35,737 nucleotides of DNA from Fusibacter paucivorans (GTDB taxonomy: Bacteria; Bacillota; Clostridia; Peptostreptococcales; Acidaminobacteraceae): positions 1 through 35,737 of the forward strand of contig NZ_JAHBCL010000038.1 in NCBI RefSeq assembly GCF_018390735.1, in the 5' to 3' direction. Position 1 is the first letter of the stretch, and each line of letters starts with the position of its first letter. Below the pieces are notes generated by a model. It worked only from the letters and a program-made list of their open reading frames with translations. It was not told the DNA's origin and did not search any database. Position numbers and translations under genes: made by a program. Below, one piece after another: positions 15,073 to 22,496 of this stretch.

Positions 15073-16425
15073 TTAAAAGAAGTATTTAAAAACTTCATCT
15101 ATATGTTTCATGCCAATAACTGTAAAATCTTTTGGCCGCTCTAAGCCTTCTAAATTACCATGTGGTATTATCGCCTTTCGAAAACCCATTTTGGCGCCTT
15201 CATTCAATCGCTGCTGTACCTGATTTACATTTCTAATTTCGCCAGTTAATCCGACTTCACCAAAGACAATCATATCATCTGGAATAACCGTTTCCCTAAA
15301 ACTTGATGCAATGGCCATAACGACTGCCAGATCTGCTGCCGGCTCATCAATCGACATGCCCCCGACAACGTTGAGGTAGATATCCTGATTATACAGCACC
15401 ATTCCCGCCTTTTTTTCGAGAACGGCCGTCAACAGCACAAGTTTATTATAATCAATGCCAATTGCCATTCGCCTCGGCATATTAAAATTAGTCTGTGATA
15501 CAAGACATTGCATTTCGACGAGTACTGTTCGTGTCCCTTCAAGCGTCGGCACGATCACAGAACCCGTTGCACCTTTAGCTGCTGAGGATAAGAAAAGTTT
15601 TGACGGATTTAAGACTTCTTCAAGCCCCTTATGCGTCATTTCGAAAATACCAATTTCATTGGTCGAACCAAATCGGTTCTTTACGGCACGCAATATGCGA
15701 AAGAGATGATGCCGTTCCCCTTCAAAATAAAGCACCGTATCAACCATGTGCTCAAGAATTTTCGGACCGGCAATCGCACCGGATTTTGTTACATGACCAA
15801 CGATAAATGTTGAAACACCATTTTTTTTGGCAATATTCATAAATTGATTGGTTGCTTCTCTTACCTGACTGACACTCCCCGGTGCCGATGTTATATCCGA
15901 TGTATAAACCGTTTGAATGGAGTCTACGATCAAAACGGCAGGCTTTAAATCATCAACATGCTTTCGAATGGTTTCGATATTGTTTTCCGCCACGATATAG
16001 AGGCTGTTCGCTTTCACATCCAATCGATCAGCTCTGAGCTTTGTCTGTTTAATCGATTCTTCACCTGAAATGTAGAGTACTTTGCGTTCTTTCGACAAAT
16101 GATTGGCGACTTGAAGCATGAGCGTCGACTTCCCAATACCCGGATCCCCGCCAACGAGCACCAGCGATCCCTTGACAAGTCCGCCACCGAGTACGATGTC
16201 CAATTCCTTTATTGATGTACTATAGCGTTCTTCATGATCGTAGACGATCTCCGAAATCAGTTTTGGTTTTGACTGCGTACTGATATTTAATCCCTTTGGC
16301 GTTTCCGGCTGGTCAATGGTTTCAACCAGTGTATTCCACTCACCGCATTCTGGACATTTCCCCAGCCATTTAGGCGATTGGTAAGCACATGCCTGACAGA
16401 TAAACACCGTCTTTGTTTTTGCCAT
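15073..16425 (-). CDS. radA: DNA repair protein RadA (Sms)
   Basis: A RecA-like, hexameric ATPase that drives branch migration in recombination repair. 450 residues. An N-terminal zinc finger has Cys10, Cys13, Cys24 and Cys27. The ATPase core carries Walker A GGDPGIGKST (92–101) and the RadA signature KNRFGS (249–254). The C-terminal third is Lon-protease-like (IDEPAADLAVVMAIASS, GEVGLTGEIR) without protease function. GAGGT precedes the ATG. It lies 60 bases downstream of clpC. In most Firmicutes disA follows directly; here the next features are an inverted repeat and an opposite-strand gene. Confidence 0.97.
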   Translation of the reverse strand: MAKTKTVFICQACAYQSPKWLGKCPECGEWNTLVETIDQPETPKGLNISTQSKPKLISEIVYDHEERYSTSIKELDIVLGGGLVKGSLVLVGGDPGIGKSTLMLQVANHLSKERKVLYISGEESIKQTKLRADRLDVKANSLYIVAENNIETIRKHVDDLKPAVLIVDSIQTVYTSDITSAPGSVSQVREATNQFMNIAKKNGVSTFIVGHVTKSGAIAGPKILEHMVDTVLYFEGERHHLFRILRAVKNRFGSTNEIGIFEMTHKGLEEVLNPSKLFLSSAAKGATGSVIVPTLEGTRTVLVEMQCLVSQTNFNMPRRMAIGIDYNKLVLLTAVLEKKAGMVLYNQDIYLNVVGGMSIDEPAADLAVVMAIASSFRETVIPDDMIVFGEVGLTGEIRNVNQVQQRLNEGAKMGFRKAIIPHGNLEGLERPKDFTVIGMKHIDEVFKYFF

Positions 16426-16485
16426 ATTTGTCTACCTCATTTCATCTTGTCACACTTTTGTATAAATGCTTTAATGCATTCTTCG

Positions 16486-18951
16486 TTATCCTGTATATTC
16501 ATTGACGACAATTTCATCAGCTTCTAAATCCAAATGGAGCGCTTTCGGTGATTCTAACTCTGCCAACAACCGATCGGCCACTGCATCTTTAACATGTCGA
16601 TCAAGATAACGCCTGATAGGTCTCGCACCATATTCCGAAGACATACAGGCCTTCGCTACATGGCTTATGACCTCTTGATTATAGGTTAGCGTACAACCAT
16701 TTTCCATCATCTGTTGAATAAAGGCATCAAGCTGCATTGTTACAATCTTTTCCATAGCTTCTACTGTAAGTGGCGAAAACACAATAATTTCATCCAACCT
16801 ATTGATAAATTCCGGCTTAAAGAATTTTTTTGCAGCTTCGCGAAGCCGTTCTTCATAAAACGCAAACGCCGGCGTATCATTTTCTGAGAACCCGAGTATA
16901 CGCTGCTTCAGTGATTCAACACCTAGGTTTGACGTCATGATAATCAGTGCATTTCGTACATCTGCCTGGATCCCTCGACTATCCGTCACCTTTCCTTCAT
17001 CCATCATTTGCAGCAATAGGTTGAGAACATCTAAGTGTGCCTTTTCCACTTCGTCAAAGACGAGCACCGTATACGGCTGCTGCTGCAAAGCTGTCGTCAG
17101 TAATCCTCCCTCACGGTGTCCTTCATAACCCGGCGGCGCACCTATCAGTTTCGAAACACTATGGCGCTCCATGTATTCCGACATATCAAAACGAATCATA
17201 TGCTGCATGCCGCCATAAACGATTTCAGCAATGATACGCGTCATCTCTGTTTTTCCCACACCAGTCGGCCCAACAAATAAAAAACTCCCCACAGGACGTT
17301 TATGATCTTTCAATCCGACGCGTGAACGTTTGAGTGCTCTTGACACGGTGTCAACAGCTTGTGCCTGACCAATTAGTTTTTCCGAAATCAATGCTTCCAA
17401 GTGTCGCATTTGCTCACGTTCACGCGTTGATAATCGCTGGACGGGAATATTGGCCCATTCTGAAATCACGCGTTCTACATCAATGACATCAACGGTTAAT
17501 TTGCGCTGCTCCATCAATTGTCTCGCTTGATCATTTCGTTCAATATGGTCTAGGATACGCTTTTCTTCCCGCTGAAGCTGTGATGCCATATCGAAATCCA
17601 TCGTCAGTATCGCTTGCTCTTTTTGGGCTTTAAACTGTTGCAGCCGATAGCGAAGTTCATCTACGATCTTGACTGTTTTCAAACTTTCAAGTCGTCTTCT
17701 AGAACACGCTTCGTCAATGATATCAATCGCCTTGTCAGGGAGTTTCCGCTGCAACAGGTAACGCATACTCAGCTTCACAGCGGTTCGGAGCGCTTCTTCT
17801 GTAATCACAACTTCATGATGGGTCTCATAGTGATGTTTAACATGTTCTAAAATGTACATCGTTTGCGCTTCATCCGGTTCTTCAATGGCAACTTTCACTA
17901 GACGCCTTGAAAGTGCTGAATCGACGACAATATATTTTTCATAATCCATCACCGTTGTCGCACCAATAATTTGTATTTCACCGGATGTTAGATATGGCTT
18001 TAATAGACTCATGGCGTCCATTGATTTTTCACCAGTGGCACCTAGTCCAATAAGCGTGTGTATTTCATCAAAAAACAGCATATACTTTGAATCGCGCTTA
18101 ACAAAATCGATTAATTGCTGCAGTCGTTCTTCAAATTGACCTCGGTACATGGTTCCTGCAACTAGCGCCCCTACATTAACGGATAAAATCTGTTTCTTGG
18201 CAAGCGATGCAGGAACAGCACCTGTTACAATCGCCTTGGCCAGCCCATGTACAACAGCGGTTTTGCCAATACCGGGTTCACCCACCAAGCAGGGATTATT
18301 TTTGGTTTTGCGCGTCAAGATTTGAATCAATCGATTAATCTCCGCTTCTCTGCCAAAGACGGGACCCAATACATCCTCTTTTGCAAATTCTGTAAGGTTC
18401 GTCGTCATTTTTTCAATTTTGACGTCAATAGCCGGCTGATCATAATCCATTTCGAGATCAAAAAGCTTGATGTCTCGCTGTGTTGCTTCCCGCTGTTTTA
18501 TAACATTGGTTTGAGGTTTTGATATCGTCTGTTCAAAGACACGATCCAAAATATTCATCACATTGAGACTGATCTTTGAGAGGATCTTATAGCCATTCGA
18601 CGCTTTATCCTGCATAATGCTGATAAACAAATGCTCCGCCATAATTTCCTGGCTTTCTGTAAGCGCGGCATAGTGCCGACTTTGCTCCAAACACATTCTC
18701 GCACGCGGCGTATAGTCTTCAATCCCCTGATCTGTTTCTCCACGGCCAATACACTTGATAATTTCTGTTCGAAGCTGCGCCGTCGTAATTTTATAATATT
18801 CAAAAGTCTGATAAATCCCAGACTGTTTCAACATAGACAACCCAAGCATGAGATGTTCTGTGCCGACAAAGCGGTGTCCCATATTTCGAGCTTCAGAAAA
18901 CGCATAGTTGATCACATCATTGGCATGTTCATCGAAGTTATACCGAAACAT
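16486..18951 (-). CDS. clpC: ATP-dependent Clp protease ATPase subunit ClpC
   Basis: An AAA+ unfoldase that feeds substrates into ClpP. 821 residues from the ATG at 18951, chosen for its GGAAGGGAG site; a start at 18981 is less good. Parts in order: N-terminal Clp repeats (FDEHANDVINYAFSEARNMG to ~150), AAA-1 with Walker A GEPGIGKT (224–231) and Walker B FFDEIHT, a UVR-type segment (DFDMASQLQREEKRI, ~455–470), and AAA-2 with Walker A GPTGVGKT (561–568) and VFDEVEKAH. The usual ctsR–mcsA–mcsB genes do not precede it; the upstream gene is an EF-G paralogue behind a strong terminator. No CtsR heptad repeat was found in its leader. Confidence 0.95.
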   Translation of the reverse strand: MFRYNFDEHANDVINYAFSEARNMGHRFVGTEHLMLGLSMLKQSGIYQTFEYYKITTAQLRTEIIKCIGRGETDQGIEDYTPRARMCLEQSRHYAALTESQEIMAEHLFISIMQDKASNGYKILSKISLNVMNILDRVFEQTISKPQTNVIKQREATQRDIKLFDLEMDYDQPAIDVKIEKMTTNLTEFAKEDVLGPVFGREAEINRLIQILTRKTKNNPCLVGEPGIGKTAVVHGLAKAIVTGAVPASLAKKQILSVNVGALVAGTMYRGQFEERLQQLIDFVKRDSKYMLFFDEIHTLIGLGATGEKSMDAMSLLKPYLTSGEIQIIGATTVMDYEKYIVVDSALSRRLVKVAIEEPDEAQTMYILEHVKHHYETHHEVVITEEALRTAVKLSMRYLLQRKLPDKAIDIIDEACSRRRLESLKTVKIVDELRYRLQQFKAQKEQAILTMDFDMASQLQREEKRILDHIERNDQARQLMEQRKLTVDVIDVERVISEWANIPVQRLSTREREQMRHLEALISEKLIGQAQAVDTVSRALKRSRVGLKDHKRPVGSFLFVGPTGVGKTEMTRIIAEIVYGGMQHMIRFDMSEYMERHSVSKLIGAPPGYEGHREGGLLTTALQQQPYTVLVFDEVEKAHLDVLNLLLQMMDEGKVTDSRGIQADVRNALIIMTSNLGVESLKQRILGFSENDTPAFAFYEERLREAAKKFFKPEFINRLDEIIVFSPLTVEAMEKIVTMQLDAFIQQMMENGCTLTYNQEVISHVAKACMSSEYGARPIRRYLDRHVKDAVADRLLAELESPKALHLDLEADEIVVNEYTG

Positions 18952-19042
18952 CTTTTGCTCCCTTCCTCTGCAATAGCGCATCTCTAGGATTCTTTAGCCA
19001 TCCTTCTACTGATCTTTTTATGACTAATCTTATTGATACCTT

Positions 19043-19048
19043 ATTATA
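19043..19048 (-). promoter_or_regulatory. Possible -10 of the clpC promoter
   Basis: TATAAT on the minus strand about 90 bases before the clpC ATG. The best hexamer 17 bp upstream is TTTTCA, a weak -35. The gap 18952–19134 otherwise shows no clear operator. Confidence 0.4.
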
Positions 19049-19134
19049 ACGAACTTTTAACAACATGAAAACACCTGATATACGATCTTACAACCAACCA
19101 ATCCAGCAACCCTTGAACTGCTGAAACATAACGC

Positions 19135-19170
19135 AAAAAACCGGCTGCCCTCTCAAGAGCAACCGGCTAT
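19135..19170 (-). terminator. Strong terminator of the EF-G paralogue
   Basis: On the minus strand AGCCGGTTGCTCT pairs with AGAGGGCAGCCGGTT through about 13 bp including G-U pairs and a bulge-free stem, then T6. It isolates clpC from the upstream gene. Confidence 0.9.
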
Positions 19171-19183
19171 AGACATTTGGTTT

Positions 19184-21253
19184 CTACTCGGCCTTTGCCT
19201 GTTCGATTACTTTCACGGCAATCTGCATTGGCACTTCTTCATATCGCACGACGCGCATGCTAAACCAACCTCGCGCCTGTGTCATTGATCTTAAATCTGT
19301 GGCATAGGCAAACATTTCTGATTGCGGTGCTTCGGCAATAACCTTTTGATAGCCGACTTCATCCGGTTCCATTCCTAAAATACGACCGCGTCGTCGGTTC
19401 ATATCCCCCATTATATCACCCATGTACTCATCGGGAATATAAATTTCAACATGGACAACCGGTTCCAAAAGAACAGCTTGTGCTTGTTCCATGCCGCGTT
19501 TGAAAGCAATGTGCGCAGCGAGTTTAAACGCCATTTCTGATGAGTCAACAGCATGATAAGAACCATCTAAAAGTGTCGTTTTGATATTAACCACAGGGAA
19601 GCCTGCTAAGATCCCCTTTTCACATGCTTCTGTAAGTCCTTTTTCAACTGCTGGTATATATTGGCGCGGCACAGACCCGCCAAATATTTTTTCCTCAAAG
19701 ATAAACGGTTCGTTGGCGGGTTCAAATTTCACGTGAACATCCCCATACTGACCGGCACCACCAGATTGTTTTTTATGTTTTCCCTGCACAGTTGCAACGC
19801 CTTTGATCGTTTCACGATAAGGGATTTTCGGGTCTGCCAACACGACCTCAACACCAAAGATATTTTTTAGCTTGCTGGTGATGACTTGAATCTGCATCGT
19901 TCCCTGTCCGCCTATCAGTGTCTGTTTTGTCTCTGCATTCCGTTCAATATTAAATGATGGATCCTCTTCTGTTAAGCGATGCAGCGAAGAAAAAATCTTT
20001 TCTTCATCGCCTTTCGATTTCGGTTCAATGGCGAGGAACAGTGCAGGTTTTGGCAAATTAATACTTACATATTTAACGGGATGTTCCTTATCACAAAGTG
20101 TATCACCTGTTTCTGTATACTGCAGCTTGGCTATCGCGCCAATATCACCGGCAACAACGCGCTCGACTTCAATCTGTTCTTTGCCTCTCAGCAAGAAAAG
20201 CGATCCAATGCGCTCTTTCTCATCTCGATTGGCATTAATGACTTCCATGTCTTTTTGAAGCGCACCAGAGTACACTTTAAACAGCGATATTTTACCGACA
20301 AATGGGTCAACGATTGTCTTGAAGACAAGTGCTGAGAACGGCCCATTTTCATCGAGGGTCACCATTTTTTCTTCTTCTGTATATGGATCCATCCCCACAT
20401 ATTCACCGTCGTGAAGCTCTTTTGGCGTTGGGAAAAAGTCATAAATCATATCCATGAGTGTATGAATACCAATGCGCTTGTCAGCCGAACCGACGAGTAC
20501 TGGTACGATTTCACCGGAGATAACACCTTTTCGAAGCCCTTCGTGTATTTCTTCTGTTGTAAATTCTTCACCGTCAAAATATTTCATCATCAGGTCCTCA
20601 TCGCTTTCTGCAACAGCTTCGATGAGCAAATCCCTAATTGGCTTGACGCGCTGTACCATATCTTCTGGTATGGCAGTATCAACACATTCATTGCCATTGA
20701 ATTCACGGCCTATCTGATCAACAACATTGACAAAGCCCTTAAAAGAATCACCTTCGCCAATTGGCAGCGCAAACGGTGCAATTTTTTTGCCAAAGGTATC
20801 TTTTAAATCTTTGATGAGTTTGACGTAATTGACATTGTCTTTATCCATCTTATTGATGAAGATAATTTTTGACATTTTGCGTTTTTCCGTATTGTTCCAT
20901 GCCTTTTCAGTCCCAACTTCAATACCGGAAGACGCATCTAATAGAATAACTGCACCACCCGAAACTCGAAGCGCACTAAAAACATCGCCTACGAAGTCAA
21001 AATAACCAGGTGTATCAAGGAAATTATACTTATGATCTTGCCATTCGATCGGAATTACAGAGGTTCCTATGCTGAATTTTCGGTTGATTTCCTCTTTATC
21101 GAAATCAGAAACAGTATTGCCGTCATCAACCTTTCCCATTCTTTTCGTTACTTTTGCGGTATACAGCAAGGCCTCCGTTAAAGTGGTCTTGCCGCTACCG
21201 CCGTGCCCCAAGAATGCTACATTCCTTATCTTGTCTACTGTGTAATTCTTCAT
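19184..21253 (-). CDS. Elongation factor G-like GTPase (EF-G paralogue)
   Basis: 689 residues from the ATG at 21253 (AGGAG upstream; a start at 21295 is unlikely). All EF-G domains are present: G domain with P-loop GHGGSGKT (16–23), G4 motif NKMD (134–137), domain II, domain III (SLHRLTEEDPSFNIERN), domain IV (GKHKKQSGGAGQYGDV, a typical EF-G stretch) and domain V (MNRRRGRILGMEPDE). The G3 motif reads DTPGYFDF (80–87): the His that normally places the hydrolytic water is Tyr. This variant marks a paralogous EF-G group common in Clostridia; whether it works in translocation, ribosome recycling or another step is not known to me. It has its own terminator and is monocistronic. Confidence 0.9.
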   Translation of the reverse strand: MKNYTVDKIRNVAFLGHGGSGKTTLTEALLYTAKVTKRMGKVDDGNTVSDFDKEEINRKFSIGTSVIPIEWQDHKYNFLDTPGYFDFVGDVFSALRVSGGAVILLDASSGIEVGTEKAWNNTEKRKMSKIIFINKMDKDNVNYVKLIKDLKDTFGKKIAPFALPIGEGDSFKGFVNVVDQIGREFNGNECVDTAIPEDMVQRVKPIRDLLIEAVAESDEDLMMKYFDGEEFTTEEIHEGLRKGVISGEIVPVLVGSADKRIGIHTLMDMIYDFFPTPKELHDGEYVGMDPYTEEEKMVTLDENGPFSALVFKTIVDPFVGKISLFKVYSGALQKDMEVINANRDEKERIGSLFLLRGKEQIEVERVVAGDIGAIAKLQYTETGDTLCDKEHPVKYVSINLPKPALFLAIEPKSKGDEEKIFSSLHRLTEEDPSFNIERNAETKQTLIGGQGTMQIQVITSKLKNIFGVEVVLADPKIPYRETIKGVATVQGKHKKQSGGAGQYGDVHVKFEPANEPFIFEEKIFGGSVPRQYIPAVEKGLTEACEKGILAGFPVVNIKTTLLDGSYHAVDSSEMAFKLAAHIAFKRGMEQAQAVLLEPVVHVEIYIPDEYMGDIMGDMNRRRGRILGMEPDEVGYQKVIAEAPQSEMFAYATDLRSMTQARGWFSMRVVRYEEVPMQIAVKVIEQAKAE

Positions 21254-21375
21254 ATAATAGTTCTCCTCTCTGTGCAGATTTATTATAATATTCACATTAT
21301 TTGTAATATTCGATATAAGTGTAAAAAATCCTTCTGATTTTCACAATTATTTCAAATATGCAAACAAAAATGTAC

Positions 21376-21402
21376 AAAAAAAGACACATTGCTGCGTCTT
21401 TT
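21376..21402 (-). terminator. Terminator of the Nif3-family gene
   Basis: AAAAGACGCA, loop GCAA, TGTGTCTTTT with one G-U pair, continuing into T7 on the minus strand. It begins at the stop codon of the upstream gene. Between here and the EF-G paralogue start there is a TATAAT just before the EF-G ribosome site, without a good -35. Confidence 0.8.
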
Positions 21403-22219
21403 ATAATACCCCAGAGAACGGTGTAATATTCAATCCTTTTTCTTCAAGAGCCCTAATTATTATTTGAATACCAATACTGTCACTGGCCATATGGCCTGCA
21501 ACAATGATATTGCCTATGTTTTGAGTACGTACGGCATCAATGACGCTCTCCGGTGCATGCATCGCGACAATCGTGCCAACGCCTGCTTCAAAATATGCTT
21601 TGTAGACGTCTTCGCCGCCGTTGGTCCCACCGGCATAGAGCACTGCAATTTTACCTGCATAATCGTCAGGCGCACCACATCTTATCACCGGTTTTGTCAC
21701 TGCTTTCTTATAGCTGTCGAGTTCTGAAAGCGCATCAATGACATCGCTGAGTTTGGCAAAGGGATCTGCCTCAAATCGATCATCTAAATGGCGCTGTACA
21801 TACCTCTCACCAATAAGGTCTGCGGGCATGTGAATGTTCATAAACGGCATCCCCATCAGCCGCGCCGCAGATGATACACGATCATAATTCATGACATGAT
21901 GGCCAATATCGACTGTATTCTTTTTTGCTCTCAGCATCTTTTGCGCTTTATTTATTGGAACACCAAAAGCGATCATCCGTTTAATCTGGATATCCATCAC
22001 TTCATGGAAGTTAATAATTGCTTCATCTGCTTTGGGATGATGGCTGATAACGAGATCATAGCCTAAAGATTTCGCAAGCATGAGCTCTGCGGTTTCCATA
22101 TCGACGCCAAATAACACTTTCTTGATGTTGTCACCTTCAACACTAATCGTCGAATCGGCAGGGACTTCATCAAGACCCGCTAATTTTAATGCAACAGCCA
22201 TGATTTCACGCGTATTCAT
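21401..22219 (-). CDS. Nif3/DUF34-family metal-binding protein
   Basis: 272 residues of the Nif3-like family, dinuclear-metal proteins of still uncertain function. The metal-site region is seen in VLFGVDMETAELMLAKSLGYD followed by LVISHHPK (His pair), in VDIGHHVMNYD, and at the C-terminal side in NIIVAGHMASDSIG. AGGAGGGCG precedes the ATG at 22219. The protein is somewhat divergent from the classical GTP-cyclohydrolase-like (YqfO) forms and lacks the inserted PII-like domain, judged by its size. It stands alone between two terminators. Confidence 0.85.
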   Translation of the reverse strand: MNTREIMAVALKLAGLDEVPADSTISVEGDNIKKVLFGVDMETAELMLAKSLGYDLVISHHPKADEAIINFHEVMDIQIKRMIAFGVPINKAQKMLRAKKNTVDIGHHVMNYDRVSSAARLMGMPFMNIHMPADLIGERYVQRHLDDRFEADPFAKLSDVIDALSELDSYKKAVTKPVIRCGAPDDYAGKIAVLYAGGTNGGEDVYKAYFEAGVGTIVAMHAPESVIDAVRTQNIGNIIVAGHMASDSIGIQIIIRALEEKGLNITPFSGVL

Positions 22220-22247
22220 TTCGCCCTCCTAAATATTAATTAACTTT

Positions 22248-22253
22248 ATTATA
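22248..22253 (-). promoter_or_regulatory. Possible -10 for the Nif3-family gene
   Basis: TATAAT 29 bases before the start codon on the minus strand; no good -35 in the AT-rich upstream sequence. The rest of the gap to 22425 holds one imperfect stem, in which CTCAA (22352–22356) can pair with TTGAG (22374–22378), and nothing else I can name. Confidence 0.4.
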
Positions 22254-22425
22254 CGCCTTTTCACTGTATTATTTTTTTTCATTTTTGTAATACCTTTGAG
22301 CAGGCTTTCAGTAATATTCAAAGCATATGCAAAACTCATTTTAGTCTCAAGTTTTCTTATTTCAATAAGATTTGAGTTTCTCCAATGACGTTCAAACCGC
22401 TTGAGCTATTCTTTTATAAAAGTAA

Positions 22426-22468
22426 AAGCTGTTTGGGCATGACAGCGTAGGCCATTTCCAAACAGCTT
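22426..22468 (-). terminator. Terminator-like long hairpin after nrdJ
   Basis: AAGCTGTTTGG and CCAAACAGCTT form a perfect 11-bp stem around a 21-base loop, followed on the minus strand by TTACTTTTAT. It lies 28 bases after the reductase stop. Confidence 0.7.
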
Positions 22469-22496
22469 CTTCTCTTTCGCGGATTATCCGCTAGAA

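Noticed and set aside
18952-19134. CtsR operator before clpC
   Set aside because: No tandem GGTCAAA-type heptads were found, only a loosely similar AGTCAT…GATCA stretch.
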